Assembly (NCBI RefSeq): GCF_039134705.1
Contig: NZ_CP146256.1
Span: 3,844,001 to 3,908,000, forward strand
Reading direction: 5' to 3'
Length of the DNA: 64,000 nucleotides
From: Kineothrix sp. IPX-CK
Lineage (GTDB): Bacteria; Bacillota; Clostridia; Lachnospirales; Lachnospiraceae
Position 1 is the first letter of the stretch; each line of letters starts with the position of its first letter. A program made the translations under genes and the position numbers. Of this stretch, positions 27,392-38,400 are shown piece after piece. The notes under the pieces are model-generated. The model made no database searches. It saw only the letters and a list, made by a program, of their open reading frames with translations, and had not been told where the DNA came from.

Positions 27392-29470
27392 TCATTTTTC
27401 ACTAATAATAATCATAACTTTATTACTTAATATATCTTCAACAAATTTTTCTTTTTTAATTAATTTTAATTGAATCTCTAGTGTCCCACTATTTTCAAAA
27501 TATTTATCCGGTAAAATGATTGCTCCCAATCCATTTTCATCAGTCGCCATATCCTGTACTTTCTCTGAGTTAATATATACTTCAAATAATTCTTTTGGTA
27601 AATTAGTCTGAATACCCATTGCCGAATTACCATTCTCTTGTATATTAAACCCTTCACCTTCTGTAATATTATCCGGATATGTTTGCTCAATCGTTAATGA
27701 GTCTGTGTCTTTTAAACTAATTGGGAAATCGTAAATTCCATATATTTTATCTTTATATTCAAATTGAATATATGGCTTGCTCACATAATTACTATCTACT
27801 TCACATAATATAATACCTTTTCTGTCTCCAAATTTATTTTTATCAAACTTTTCTACCTTCACTAACTCTACTTTTGTATAATTAGCATATGTTCTATCAT
27901 AGTACATATCCATTTGTATACCATCTTCATAAAAAACAATTGGCCTATCATCATTCATTGTCCAGAATTCGATATCCCAGACTAAATTATTAACCGGAAT
28001 ATCTGTAACTAAGTAATCATAATTTTCTAATCCATATTCATCATTAAATTTTTCTATTTGATTACCAAAAATACCATCATATTCGAAATCAGCATAAGTG
28101 AAACTCTTGATTAACCCATATAACAATACAACTATTAATGCACATACTGTCCACATATTATATTTTGATTTATTATATATTAACAAGGTTAAACCGATTA
28201 CATAAACTACAATGACCACAATATATATGTCTTTCAAATAAAGGATATCTCTAGTATTAAAATCCCCCAAAAAACTACTTCCAAGATTGAATATAGAATC
28301 CGTTATTAAAACTAATGTAGCAGCTATCGATATTACTAAACTTACTATATGGCAACCAATTAGCAATTTAGAATTAATCATCAATTTATTAGTAACAAAT
28401 ATAAAATATACAATGGCCCATAACCCACCAATACACCAAATATATCTTCCAAGTATATGGAATACATCAGGATAATTATATTCCATTCGCCACGAATGGC
28501 GTATAGATGCTACTTCTAATGCCCCAGTTAATAGAAATACTAAAAGTATAAATTTTGAAACAAACAAATCATACTTTCCTAAAACAGTATTCCACACTCC
28601 TAAAAAACAAGTAGGCAGAATAAATAACAAACTTAATACTGTATAGGAGCCATATAGAACAATCATTTTTCCTAATGACTGTAGTGTAGCATATTCCTTG
28701 ATGGATTCTCCACCTACACCTGAAGAAATGGACACTCCCAGTACATCTAGAAACCCCTGACCGTCTCCTAATTGATTAATCATATATATTGCCCATATAC
28801 CATATATAATTATATATATAAGAAAAATTTGGCAAAGTCCCCATATTTTATCTTTTTTAATACTTATTTTCCATTTACCATCATATCTTTCTATTAACCA
28901 CACTAATATAAATACTGGCAATAATACAACTGTTATATGCCTTGTTAAATGAAGTGAAACTAATAATATACCCAAAATCATTCTTCTAGTTAAAATGTTT
29001 TTTTGTAACGTCTTCATAAATAAATAGAGTGTTAAAATCAATAGTGGAAAATATAAATTTTCACTCATAATACGTGGAGTTGACATATACTGCCACTGAA
29101 AAATAGTAGCAATAAACGAACAAAGTAAACTATATTTTTCTTCTAAAAATAACCTGCATAGTTTCCATGTAAAGAATATAACTGTTGTCGTTAATATCGC
29201 ATTTATTAATTTAGCTACTAAATAAAAATTATCATCAAACAAAAAAGCTAACGAAATTACTAGCGGATATCCTAACGGATAAGTAGTTGATGTATATTTA
29301 TTTAAAAATATTAATTCCATTGATCTTCTTCTATAAAGTAACTCATCACCAAATACAACTGGACCTGTAATATTTAAACTAATTACGATTTTAATAAACA
29401 GGCTAATTAACACAAGAAAAAAGACACCCACTTGATATTTGTTTATATTTTTAAATTTCTTAAATTCCAC
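27392..29470 (-). CDS. GT-C-type membrane glycosyltransferase (ArnT/PMT-like)
   Basis: This 692-residue protein has about 12 membrane helices in its first 480 residues and a soluble, probably extracytoplasmic C-terminal region of about 200 residues. The first outer loop carries an acidic motif (VFGDELLYRRR, near residue 40) as expected of GT-C enzymes, which take a polyprenyl-phosphate sugar and glycosylate an acceptor outside the membrane. Start is GTG with GGAGG 7 bases upstream. The C-terminal half resembles the C-terminal part of the protein at 30027 in layout, with short Ig-like strands (YINSEKVQDM; IINGKELNTV). Confidence 0.75.
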   Translation of the reverse strand: MEFKKFKNINKYQVGVFFLVLISLFIKIVISLNITGPVVFGDELLYRRRSMELIFLNKYTSTTYPLGYPLVISLAFLFDDNFYLVAKLINAILTTTVIFFTWKLCRLFLEEKYSLLCSFIATIFQWQYMSTPRIMSENLYFPLLILTLYLFMKTLQKNILTRRMILGILLVSLHLTRHITVVLLPVFILVWLIERYDGKWKISIKKDKIWGLCQIFLIYIIIYGIWAIYMINQLGDGQGFLDVLGVSISSGVGGESIKEYATLQSLGKMIVLYGSYTVLSLLFILPTCFLGVWNTVLGKYDLFVSKFILLVFLLTGALEVASIRHSWRMEYNYPDVFHILGRYIWCIGGLWAIVYFIFVTNKLMINSKLLIGCHIVSLVISIAATLVLITDSIFNLGSSFLGDFNTRDILYLKDIYIVVIVVYVIGLTLLIYNKSKYNMWTVCALIVVLLYGLIKSFTYADFEYDGIFGNQIEKFNDEYGLENYDYLVTDIPVNNLVWDIEFWTMNDDRPIVFYEDGIQMDMYYDRTYANYTKVELVKVEKFDKNKFGDRKGIILCEVDSNYVSKPYIQFEYKDKIYGIYDFPISLKDTDSLTIEQTYPDNITEGEGFNIQENGNSAMGIQTNLPKELFEVYINSEKVQDMATDENGLGAIILPDKYFENSGTLEIQLKLIKKEKFVEDILSNKVMIIISEK

Positions 29471-30026
29471 TACTTAACCTCCAAAATTCTTTTAGATTCT
29501 CTAAAAGTTCACAAATTTTATCCTTATCAGAAAGGATTATTTCTGTTCCATAAATTTCATCCAACAGTCACATCACTACTATCTTACCATAATTACGTTA
29601 TCATATTTTTCGTTAAACATTTCATTATAATTGTATGATATCATGGAATCCTTTAAAACAAAATAAACTTATCCCCAAATTTAGGGTACAGGAATTTCTT
29701 AATAATTATTTTCTAGTAAGTAAAATTCTTGGAATTGACCAAACATATCGGAATCCAAATTTAAATTTGCAATAACTTAGTAAGTCCCCTATTTATTAAG
29801 TATCATTAACTCAAACTTCACACTTGAATAAGTTTCTACTTTAAAATTCAATACCAACTGACATATGATGGCACAAATCCACTGACGTCAATATCATTAA
29901 GTTACGATAGAAAATCTCCTTTTTCAAACATGTTCATTTTTAAAATAATTGCTATAAACGTATTTATATACAGAGAACAATTATACTAAGCAAATCAATT
30001 TTCTACCCTCCTCTTATCAACACTCC
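29471..30026. other. 555-base AT-rich gap without a recognised gene
   Basis: No convincing coding sequence or RNA gene is visible. The gap separates the 30027-41679 gene run from the 23121-29470 run. A TATAAT on the minus strand (29995-29990) and a possible TTGATA 19 bases upstream could serve as a promoter, but it is weak. A small hairpin (ATCCTT/AAGGAT) lies near 29520-29540. Confidence 0.4.
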
Positions 30027-31745
30027 CTATTTTAAATCGATTTCAACAGTAATAATTTCTGAAAAGCTCTCCGCCTTAGTATCATATACCTGAATATTCA
30101 GGCTTTCATCATCTAATAATATCTGTGGGACAGTCGTTGATATAAAATCACTCCCTATTACTGTATTAAGCTCTTTTCCGTTAATAATTATTTTTAGATA
30201 TTCATTTATAATATTACTCACTATTGCAATATCCAAAGTACCATCCTTATTAAAATTGGTTTCTTTGTTTATTTGCTCTGGATAAACTGATTCTATTTCG
30301 ATAGGGGGTATACTCATATCACGTTCAACTTCGATAATAGAATTATTATTATACTCTAAAAAGATATAGGGTTTTACAGGTTCAATGGGAAATTCATCAA
30401 CAAGAAATATATTAAGTGATGGATCATCAAACAATAATTTCATGGAGTTTCCTGGTCCATAATAAAAAATATTATAAGTATCTTCAGTACTTTTTACAAA
30501 AATATTAGACTGCTCTACCGGTTTTTCAAGTCGTTCCAGTTGTTTTAAACCTTGTGCATCGTTGTAACATAAATCCATCCAATTTGATTTAAAACCAATC
30601 ATACCTGATGTAAAATTTATTAAATATAAACCTATAATAATAACTATACTAACTTCCCACAAGTACTTTATTCTCGTCTTTAAAATATTGTAAATAAAAG
30701 CAGATACTGTAATTCCAATAAAAACAGATGGAATATATAGGTATAACCTATGTTGCATATTCGCCATAGTCAATACTACAGAAAGAGATATCCCAATACA
30801 AGTTATAAGAAATATTATTGAAAATTCTTTTTTCTTTATTGCTGAATATATTGCATATAAAAAAACTACTATAAAAAACGAAACCCCTATAACAGCCCCT
30901 TTTGTATATTGATAAAATGTAAATCCAGTATTTGACCAATCAAAGTATAGAAATAGATATTTAATAGCATTATGAAATAAATTTGGTATACTAAAATCTT
31001 GATAGTATGGATTATCAGGACCAATTTCTTCTATTCCACCCCTGAAGAGCAGAAAAACAAATAAAAACATAATTATTATCTTGCCTATTAAATACCATTT
31101 TATTATAATTTTGTTCTTATTTTTTATTGCCAGCCATATTTCATATATAAATAAAATAAGTGGTAGCGTTAACGTCATTTCTTTACTACGAATAGACAGG
31201 TAAAAGCATACTAGGGCCAGTGCTGCATAATTAAGTTCATATCTGTCTGATATTCTGGCTTTTAAATAAAACATAATACTTAAAAGTGCGAATAAACAAC
31301 ATAATAAATCATAGACTGCAGATATCCATGATACACTCATAATAGATAATGGATAAATTCCAAAGATAGATGCTGCTATAATTGATAAGTATTTTTTTTC
31401 TTCGGTCGCAATAAAATCAAAGAGAAAACACGATATTTTATAAACCAAAAAAATATTGATATAATGAATAAATGTAAAAATAATATGATAGTTTTGGTAA
31501 TTTAATCCAAATAATACATTTAAAACTTTTACAAACATTGATCCAATAGGTCTGTCATTATAAGTATGAGTAGGAAATATTTTAAACAATTCTTCAAAGC
31601 TATTAAATCTTGCATAACATATATTTGAATAATCATCAAATATAAAGCTATTCTTTAAATCTATCATCCATAAAGTAGATAAAAAACTAAATAAAAAAAG
31701 CATACTTAGCAAAAAATGAACTTTAATTTTTCTATTATTCAGCAT
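30027..31745 (-). CDS. Polytopic membrane protein, GT-C-like
   Basis: This 572-residue protein has about 10-11 membrane helices (residues about 10-395) and a soluble C-terminal domain of about 170 residues. The first outer loop contains FIFDDYSNICYARF (near residue 35), an Asp-Asp motif in the position where GT-C glycosyltransferases keep their catalytic acids. I recognise no closer family. The C-terminal domain ends in Ig-like strands. It overlaps the acyltransferase gene upstream by 11 bases, so the two are translationally coupled. Confidence 0.6.
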   Translation of the reverse strand: MLNNRKIKVHFLLSMLFLFSFLSTLWMIDLKNSFIFDDYSNICYARFNSFEELFKIFPTHTYNDRPIGSMFVKVLNVLFGLNYQNYHIIFTFIHYINIFLVYKISCFLFDFIATEEKKYLSIIAASIFGIYPLSIMSVSWISAVYDLLCCLFALLSIMFYLKARISDRYELNYAALALVCFYLSIRSKEMTLTLPLILFIYEIWLAIKNKNKIIIKWYLIGKIIIMFLFVFLLFRGGIEEIGPDNPYYQDFSIPNLFHNAIKYLFLYFDWSNTGFTFYQYTKGAVIGVSFFIVVFLYAIYSAIKKKEFSIIFLITCIGISLSVVLTMANMQHRLYLYIPSVFIGITVSAFIYNILKTRIKYLWEVSIVIIIGLYLINFTSGMIGFKSNWMDLCYNDAQGLKQLERLEKPVEQSNIFVKSTEDTYNIFYYGPGNSMKLLFDDPSLNIFLVDEFPIEPVKPYIFLEYNNNSIIEVERDMSIPPIEIESVYPEQINKETNFNKDGTLDIAIVSNIINEYLKIIINGKELNTVIGSDFISTTVPQILLDDESLNIQVYDTKAESFSEIITVEIDLK

Positions 31746-32844
31746 TTGGATTCCCTCTTTTTATATTATTTTGTATTTTTGCATTAAAAACAAAGTTTAA
31801 AATCATATTCCTTTCAGATATACATGATATCAATAAACATATTAAAATTGATACAATTGTTATAAATAACCATTGAAGTGTTACAGAATAATCGGGCACT
31901 AATTTTTTTAGATAATCTAAAGGATATAGATTCATCGCGATTAGTAATCCAAAAATCATTTTAAAAGCTGCAAAATGAAAAATTAAAATAATATACGTTC
32001 TTTTTCCAATAAATATTAGCAACTTTTTTATTATATAGGTATTCTCTAATATTTTAGATAGTATGTAGCATATATAAATAGGGCATAAACTTGAAATCAT
32101 CTGAATCAGTAAAGAAGCATCAAATTGACGAGTTGGCCAATTCATGGGTAATTGATTCGCAAAATAAAAACTCCCAAAGAACAAAATAGTTATTAATGAA
32201 ACAATAATCATTAATTTTTTATCAATATAATACTTTATATTTACATAACGCCTTAATAATACTCCAATACTAAAATAGCCAATCCCAAATAAACTTAAGT
32301 CAAATAAATAGGGCAATATTATATTACTTTTAATGATACACCAACCCCAAATGGCTAACATCAGAGATATTATTATATCCAGATTTTTAAATTTAAATTT
32401 ATTGGAAAAACTACTAATTAATTTAAATAACACTTCAATAGAAAACAGAACAAATAAAAACCATGTAGTTCCGCCTAAGTCCGGTGTTCCTAAATATTTA
32501 ACAAATACTTCTAGCCTACTTATCAAACCAAGTGCCTCTCCATCTTGAAAAAATGAGTACAAATTAATCCTCTCTAAAAGCGTATAGAACAATATGTACA
32601 CTATATTGATGCTTATCATCGGTAATAATAACGATACAACCTTACGCTTTAAATATTTCATAGCTGAATACTTATCACCGGAATAAGTATAACCAGAAAT
32701 TAAAATAAATGCCGTCATATGAAACATATATATATATATTGTAAAAGGAGAGTTTGAATGCCCCATAACCATTAAAATAATACAAATAGCTTTGAATATA
32801 TCTATCCAATCAATGCTGCCACTGCTTTTTTCATGAGTATCCAC
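31735..32844 (-). CDS. Acyltransferase family 3 (OafA/fucose 4-O-acetylase-like)
   Basis: This 369-residue integral membrane protein has about 10 helices. The N-terminal DWIDIFKAICIILMVMGHS carries the family's conserved Arg/Lys-Asp-Ile pattern and the His (residue 29) needed for acyl transfer; the segment FHMTAFILISGY follows. Such enzymes move acetyl or other acyl groups from a cytoplasmic donor to sugars on lipid-linked or exported glycans. GTG start, with GGAGG 10 bases upstream. It sits between the GT-C-like gene and the MBOAT gene, so the unit has two acylation systems side by side. Confidence 0.8.
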   Translation of the reverse strand: MDTHEKSSGSIDWIDIFKAICIILMVMGHSNSPFTIYIYMFHMTAFILISGYTYSGDKYSAMKYLKRKVVSLLLPMISINIVYILFYTLLERINLYSFFQDGEALGLISRLEVFVKYLGTPDLGGTTWFLFVLFSIEVLFKLISSFSNKFKFKNLDIIISLMLAIWGWCIIKSNIILPYLFDLSLFGIGYFSIGVLLRRYVNIKYYIDKKLMIIVSLITILFFGSFYFANQLPMNWPTRQFDASLLIQMISSLCPIYICYILSKILENTYIIKKLLIFIGKRTYIILIFHFAAFKMIFGLLIAMNLYPLDYLKKLVPDYSVTLQWLFITIVSILICLLISCISERNMILNFVFNAKIQNNIKRGNPNAE

Positions 32845-32865
32845 AATCTGTAATCCTCCGCCCTT

Positions 32866-34278
32866 CTAAAATCTCAAATATATAAAAGGATTAAATTCAC
32901 TTACTAGCATAAAATAAATCGAAAATATAAATATGCCTATTAGTAATAAATCACTTATTATATTATCGCATAGCTTCTTTCTGATTTTTCCTGCTGGAAT
33001 ACAGCATATAACAGAAATAATAAAAAAGAATATATATTGTCTATTCATAATCTTCCAAAAATCCAGCTGCCAGATATTATCAATCCGAAATTGGAACATG
33101 CTTGTAATATACTTTATAGCCTGCGGTATTGATTCAGCTCTGAACATTACCCAACCTATAATAACAACCAGCATCGTATACATATGCGAAACAGCTCTGG
33201 GAGCCTTTTGTAGGATTTCTCGCAATCTAATCCTTTCCAAAATCAAAAAGAACCCATGATAGATACCCCAAAAAATAAAGGTCCAATTTGCCCCGTGCCA
33301 TATACCTGTAAGTAAAAATACAATACCTAAATTTACATATGTTCTAGCCTTGCCCTTCCGATTTCCTCCCAAGGGAATGTATACGTAATCCCTGAACCAA
33401 CTAGATAAGGTTATGTGCCATCGTCTCCAAAACTCTTGTATACTTTTTGATACATAAGGATAATCAAAATTTTCTGCAAAAGTAAATCCAAATATATTCC
33501 CCAGACCAATTGCCATATCTGTATATGACGAAAAATCAATATAAATCTGCAACGTATAGGCTAGCGCACCAATCCATGCAATTACAAAATTGTCTCCACC
33601 CTGCATACTAAATATCGCATCTGCTACTATTCCCATCTGATTTGCCAGAAGCATCTTTTTACAAAAGCCTTTTACAAAGCGAATTAAACCTCGATATGTT
33701 TTATGTAAATTAACCTCTCTGTTCTCAAAATCCTTTTCTATTTGGGAATATCGTACTATAGGACCCATAATCAATTTGGGAAATAGCATAACGAATAGGG
33801 CTAGTTTTATGGGATTTTTTTGTGGGATTACCTTTCTGGAATATACATCTGCCAAATAAGAAATAATCGAAAATGTAAAAAAAGAAATACCCAACGGTAA
33901 TGAAGAAATAGTTGTTTCCATAGAAAAATTAATATCAACACTTTTTCCTACACTGCCAACAATACTAATTAAAAAAGCAGAATATTTATATATTACAAGC
34001 ATGCCAAGATTGATGATTATGCCAATAATGAATATAGACCTTCTAAGTACAACTGCGTTTTCCCACTTATCTAATAAAAGTCCTATCACATAATTAATCG
34101 CTATACTAATTATTAATAAAACACAGGATTGAAGTCCTCCCCATGCATAAAATATAATTGATACTATTACGAGAAATAAATTTTCCAACTCAATCTTATG
34201 AAATTTGTAGATAATGATATATATAAGTAATAATATCGGCAAAAACAGAAATAAGAATGTTGTTGATGTAAATGCCAT
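32866..34278 (-). CDS. MBOAT family O-acyltransferase (AlgI/DltB-like)
   Basis: This 470-residue polytopic protein has MBOAT landmarks: LPLGISFFTFSIISYLADVY near 132, FWRRWHITLSSWFRDYVYIPLGGNRKG near 285, and FLLTGIWHGANWTFIFWGIYHG near 325 with the invariant His. These proteins carry acetyl groups across the membrane and hand them to an SGNH/AlgX-type partner for O-acetylation of extracellular glycan. The partner is the next upstream gene (34294-35436, 15-base spacing). A second, independent MBOAT/SGNH pair is at 51410-54224. Confidence 0.92.
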   Translation of the reverse strand: MAFTSTTFLFLFLPILLLIYIIIYKFHKIELENLFLVIVSIIFYAWGGLQSCVLLIISIAINYVIGLLLDKWENAVVLRRSIFIIGIIINLGMLVIYKYSAFLISIVGSVGKSVDINFSMETTISSLPLGISFFTFSIISYLADVYSRKVIPQKNPIKLALFVMLFPKLIMGPIVRYSQIEKDFENREVNLHKTYRGLIRFVKGFCKKMLLANQMGIVADAIFSMQGGDNFVIAWIGALAYTLQIYIDFSSYTDMAIGLGNIFGFTFAENFDYPYVSKSIQEFWRRWHITLSSWFRDYVYIPLGGNRKGKARTYVNLGIVFLLTGIWHGANWTFIFWGIYHGFFLILERIRLREILQKAPRAVSHMYTMLVVIIGWVMFRAESIPQAIKYITSMFQFRIDNIWQLDFWKIMNRQYIFFFIISVICCIPAGKIRKKLCDNIISDLLLIGIFIFSIYFMLVSEFNPFIYLRF

Positions 34279-34293
34279 CTTATTTTCCTCCCA

Positions 34294-35436
34294 TCATTTT
34301 AAAACATCTGAATTTAGCAGATAATCTATAAATCCAAAGCTCATCTGTTCAATTGCCGCTTGATTAACCTCTAAAATTAATATATCTTTGTTCTTCATCA
34401 ATTGTTCGATATCTAATTCAGCATAATCAGAAAAAGATTGTATATTACTATATTTGTCTTGAAATAAAGACGTATTCTCCATATGTACTGCATTGCTTAC
34501 AATATCATTATTAACCAGCCACGTTATTGATTGTCCCATAAAGCTGCCTCCCCGACAAATCAAAGATGGCTGTTGTTTCCCTACTTTTGAAACCGTAATT
34601 AGCGGCTCATAATATTTATCATATGGTTCTTGTATGATATTCATTAAATAAAATATATCTGCATCTGGAGCTAGTGGTTCTTCCACTTCTTTTTCTTCAA
34701 CCTCGATTTCCGTCAAGTCATACCCTAACTGTACTTCCATTTCTTGAATCAACTGCCTGGCAACTTTAGTACCTGTTACCTGTGACCAATGTGTTCCGGT
34801 CTTAGAAAAAATATTCTTGCCAGTAGACAGCTTCATGGTTTGCACATATTTTGCTGCATCAAAGAAGGGTAAATCAGCATCGCTTATACCCTTAGCAAAT
34901 TTTTCATATGAAGACTCTTGTTCTTCTGGCGCACACCTATAATATATGTCCGGAATATCCTCAGGGTATATTTCTGCTTTAGAAGGTGTAATATAAATAA
35001 ATAACTTAGTTCCCTTACTTCCTAGTTTTTGTTGTAATAATTGCAGTTTATTAATTAAGTCGCTGGTATACTCATCAGTAACAGGGGGGATATATTGTAA
35101 TTTTTTATAAATATATTCCAGTTCGTATAACTGATTATTTTTACCTATAGCTTCTCCTGAATGGGGACTCTGATTAAATATAGTATATATCAATTGATTG
35201 CCGCTTTTTATAACAATACCCCTCCCATTTATATTCTGAGAAAAGTAATCTTCTATGCTTTGCTGATAAGAACCATCCATAACTTGAGATATTGTAATCT
35301 GTGGAAACTCGTTGTTCAAGGTAACTCCTGCCAATTCCATATCAAACTTTAATGGGAAAATTCTTAAAGTAATTGGCAAAAACAAAATAATACTTATTAA
35401 AGCTATCGTGAAAATTTTCCCCACTCTGTTTTCCAT
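34294..35436 (-). CDS. AlgX/AlgJ-like SGNH O-acetyltransferase
   Basis: This 380-residue protein has one N-terminal membrane anchor (about residues 7-25) and an extracellular SGNH-like domain. FSKTGTHWSQ (near 215) holds the His-containing block, and RGGSFMGQS (near 300) holds the candidate nucleophile Ser. AlgX/J/PatB-type proteins attach acetyl groups delivered by an MBOAT partner. The start at 35436 is preceded by AGAGG; a longer version with eight more residues lacks such a site. The Asp normally two residues before the His is Gly here, which I believe occurs in other Firmicute members, so activity is still plausible. Confidence 0.75.
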   Translation of the reverse strand: MENRVGKIFTIALISIILFLPITLRIFPLKFDMELAGVTLNNEFPQITISQVMDGSYQQSIEDYFSQNINGRGIVIKSGNQLIYTIFNQSPHSGEAIGKNNQLYELEYIYKKLQYIPPVTDEYTSDLINKLQLLQQKLGSKGTKLFIYITPSKAEIYPEDIPDIYYRCAPEEQESSYEKFAKGISDADLPFFDAAKYVQTMKLSTGKNIFSKTGTHWSQVTGTKVARQLIQEMEVQLGYDLTEIEVEEKEVEEPLAPDADIFYLMNIIQEPYDKYYEPLITVSKVGKQQPSLICRGGSFMGQSITWLVNNDIVSNAVHMENTSLFQDKYSNIQSFSDYAELDIEQLMKNKDILILEVNQAAIEQMSFGFIDYLLNSDVLK

Positions 35437-35464
35437 ATCGTACCTCTTTCTAAAAAACAAGTCG

Positions 35465-38400
35465 TCAAGACATGTCTAATTTCAGAATCTCTTTCGCATG
35501 CTTATCAAGAAAATGATTTTCAATAAATAAATTGCTATTATCGGATTTTATTTTCAATGCTTCAAAATCTTCGTATACATCAATGATTAAACTTGCTATC
35601 TTTTCCGCATCATCCTCCACCCAGAATGCTTCTTCATTAGTACTCAGTCCCTCTGCTCCTATGCTTGTCGTAACTAACGGTATCTGATTATATATTGCTT
35701 CAAGAACCTTTCCCTTGACCCCTGCTCCGTATCGCAATGGCACAACATCTATTCTACATTCTTTATATAGCTTTTGCAATTCTTCATCAGATACAAAGCC
35801 TTTAATTATAATGTTTACACTGGCTAGATCCTGAACAGTTTTCGGTGGTTTAGCTCCAACAATATACCAAATAATATCGGGATATTTTTTAAGGATTCTA
35901 GGGAATATATCTCTAGCAAACCATAAAACGGCATCTTCATTAGGCGGATGTCCAAATCCCCCCACAAATAAAATGTTTTTTCTATTTGCAAAATCCTTAT
36001 CCACATCTCGTTTAATATCTGAATAAATATATAGGGGAATGTTCCGTATTGGTTTCTCAGGAAAAATTTCTTTTAAATATTGCTCCTCATAACTTCCAAC
36101 AACATGAATTACATCTGCCTTCTCTATTAGCCCAAATTCGATTTCCTTCCATCTTGCGGCAGATTCTAGTAATGCTTCTTCCTTTGTTATTTCATATTGG
36201 CGCAGCTCCCGAACATGACATAAATCTACATCATAATAAATAACTTTAGCATTTGTATATTTTTTTACCAAATCAATGTACTTTACAGAGATGTGTGGTC
36301 TCTGTAAATATACATAATCAAAATATTTACCATTTTCTTTTAGCCAATGTTCACAATTATTTAAATAATACTCACCATACAATATTTCAATCCCTTCTTG
36401 ATTCAAAATCGTCGTATATGGCTCATGTTTATAAAAATTATCTCCAATAAACGTTACATGCATTCCCATTTCAACAAATAGTTTTAAATACATAAACGTT
36501 CCTCTTCCACCCGCATCTTTATCAAAGTGCGGAACGTAATGATCAACAACAAGGATATGCTTTTTAAACCTGCTCCTATCCTTAGCCAGAAAGACACTCT
36601 CTCCATTGGGATAATTTTCTTTTTCCAAGACTTTTTCCCATTTTCTATAGAATTTTTCTTTATTCACAAGTTGGTAGGCCTTCTGTCCGGCGGACAGACT
36701 TGTCCCATTGGATATTCCTTCAAAATGTACAACGCTGGAAAGTGGTTGGTATATCACCTTAAAATCGTGCTTTCTTACTTCAAATGCCAAATCCACATCT
36801 TCATAATATGCCGGTGCAAATTGTTCATCGAATCCCCCTATCTTTTCCCAAAGTTCCTTCCGTATCATGATACAGGCTCCGGAAATAAAGTCTACCTCTT
36901 TCAAATAATTATAGTCTGCCTGCTCCGGATTCGTACGATTACCAAAGTTCCATGCAGAAGCATCTTTCCAAACAATCCCTCCAGCCTCTTGAAGCCAGCC
37001 ATTTTGATATATAAGCTTGGGACCAACTAAGCCCACCTTACAGTCTGTCTTCATAATACCTAACAATGGTTTCAGCCAGTTATCCTGTACTTGCGTATCA
37101 TTATTAAGAAATACTATGTATTTTCCCCTCGCCACTTTTGCTGCCTTATTACAGTTTAATAGAAATCTTAGGTTATCCTGACTCGTAATTTTTCTTATAT
37201 TACTTACAACTTCTTCTATTTGACTTGTAAAATCAGTAGAATTGTCATCCGCTATTATAATTTCATAAGAAACATTTCCACTATTATTTAAAATAGATTT
37301 GAGACATCCATAGGTGTATTCAAACTCATTATATACAGGTATTACAATTGAAACTTCTGGATTATCATTCTTTGGAAATTGTAGTTTCTCATAATCCGAT
37401 AATCTCTTTTTTTCTTCAATGCTTTCCACCTGTATTGCGGTATCTTTACATGGAAATATTGAGGAGCTTTCCCTCTCCTCAATATTTCGGAAATACAAAC
37501 GTACCCCTTCCATCCCGTTCGCCTTTAGGTTTTCGCACAATATATTGAACTTTAAAGATTTAAAAGTCCGATACATCGTCCTGGGATGACGTAACGTCTT
37601 CAATAAAACTCCAAACAAAAACCTTCTATTACTATTTTTAGGAAGAATCTTGAAACTTAAATTCCTCAATTTGAGTGCCATTTTATATGATCTGGAATTT
37701 AACTCTCTCTCTGCTAAAGCCCTATATTCTCTCAATTCAGCTATTTCCTTGTCGAGTTTTAAAATATGTTCTCCCCGCAAGACCACCTCATGTTCTAAAT
37801 TGCTCTTTTCCTCATCCGCTTTGTTTGCTTTTAGAAGCTTATTTTCCCATTCTTCTTGTTTCTTTTCCCATATTAACTCTGACTCTTTTTGCATCTTTTT
37901 ATATTCTATTTCTAATGCATTGCATTGCTCTTGTTCTTTTTGTAATTGCAGAATATATTCATTCTTAGCATTGATTTCGTCGTCCAATTGTCTCAAATGC
38001 TTATTCCTTACTTCTTCCGCTTCCTGCAGTTGAAAAATGCGTGCAATTTTCTTATCGTATTCAGTATCTTCATTCATAAACACGCTCGAGATACATGAAT
38101 TGGATAAATCTCCATTAGACGCCAAAGCTATAAAGTATTTCCCTTCTCGCAGATACTTTTCTGTGTTCTTAAAATACTTTACCTTGTCGTCCTTATCCTC
38201 GACAGAATCTATAAACGATGCAACTTCAAAATACTGATTATAAAGTTTAATATTTTCAAATTTCGTTCCTAAAAACCGAATAAACTCATCCTTATAAAAC
38301 TCTTTTATGTGAAATTCGTTTTTGAAATTATATAAGTCCGAATAAATTTCTTTATTAGGAGTAGACATGACCAATATTCCATCTTTTTTTAAAACTCTTC

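Noticed and set aside
34294-35436. Loss of catalytic activity in the AlgX-like protein because Asp is replaced by Gly in the TGTHWS block
   Set aside because: I believe the same block occurs in other Firmicute members, so the substitution alone does not support inactivation.
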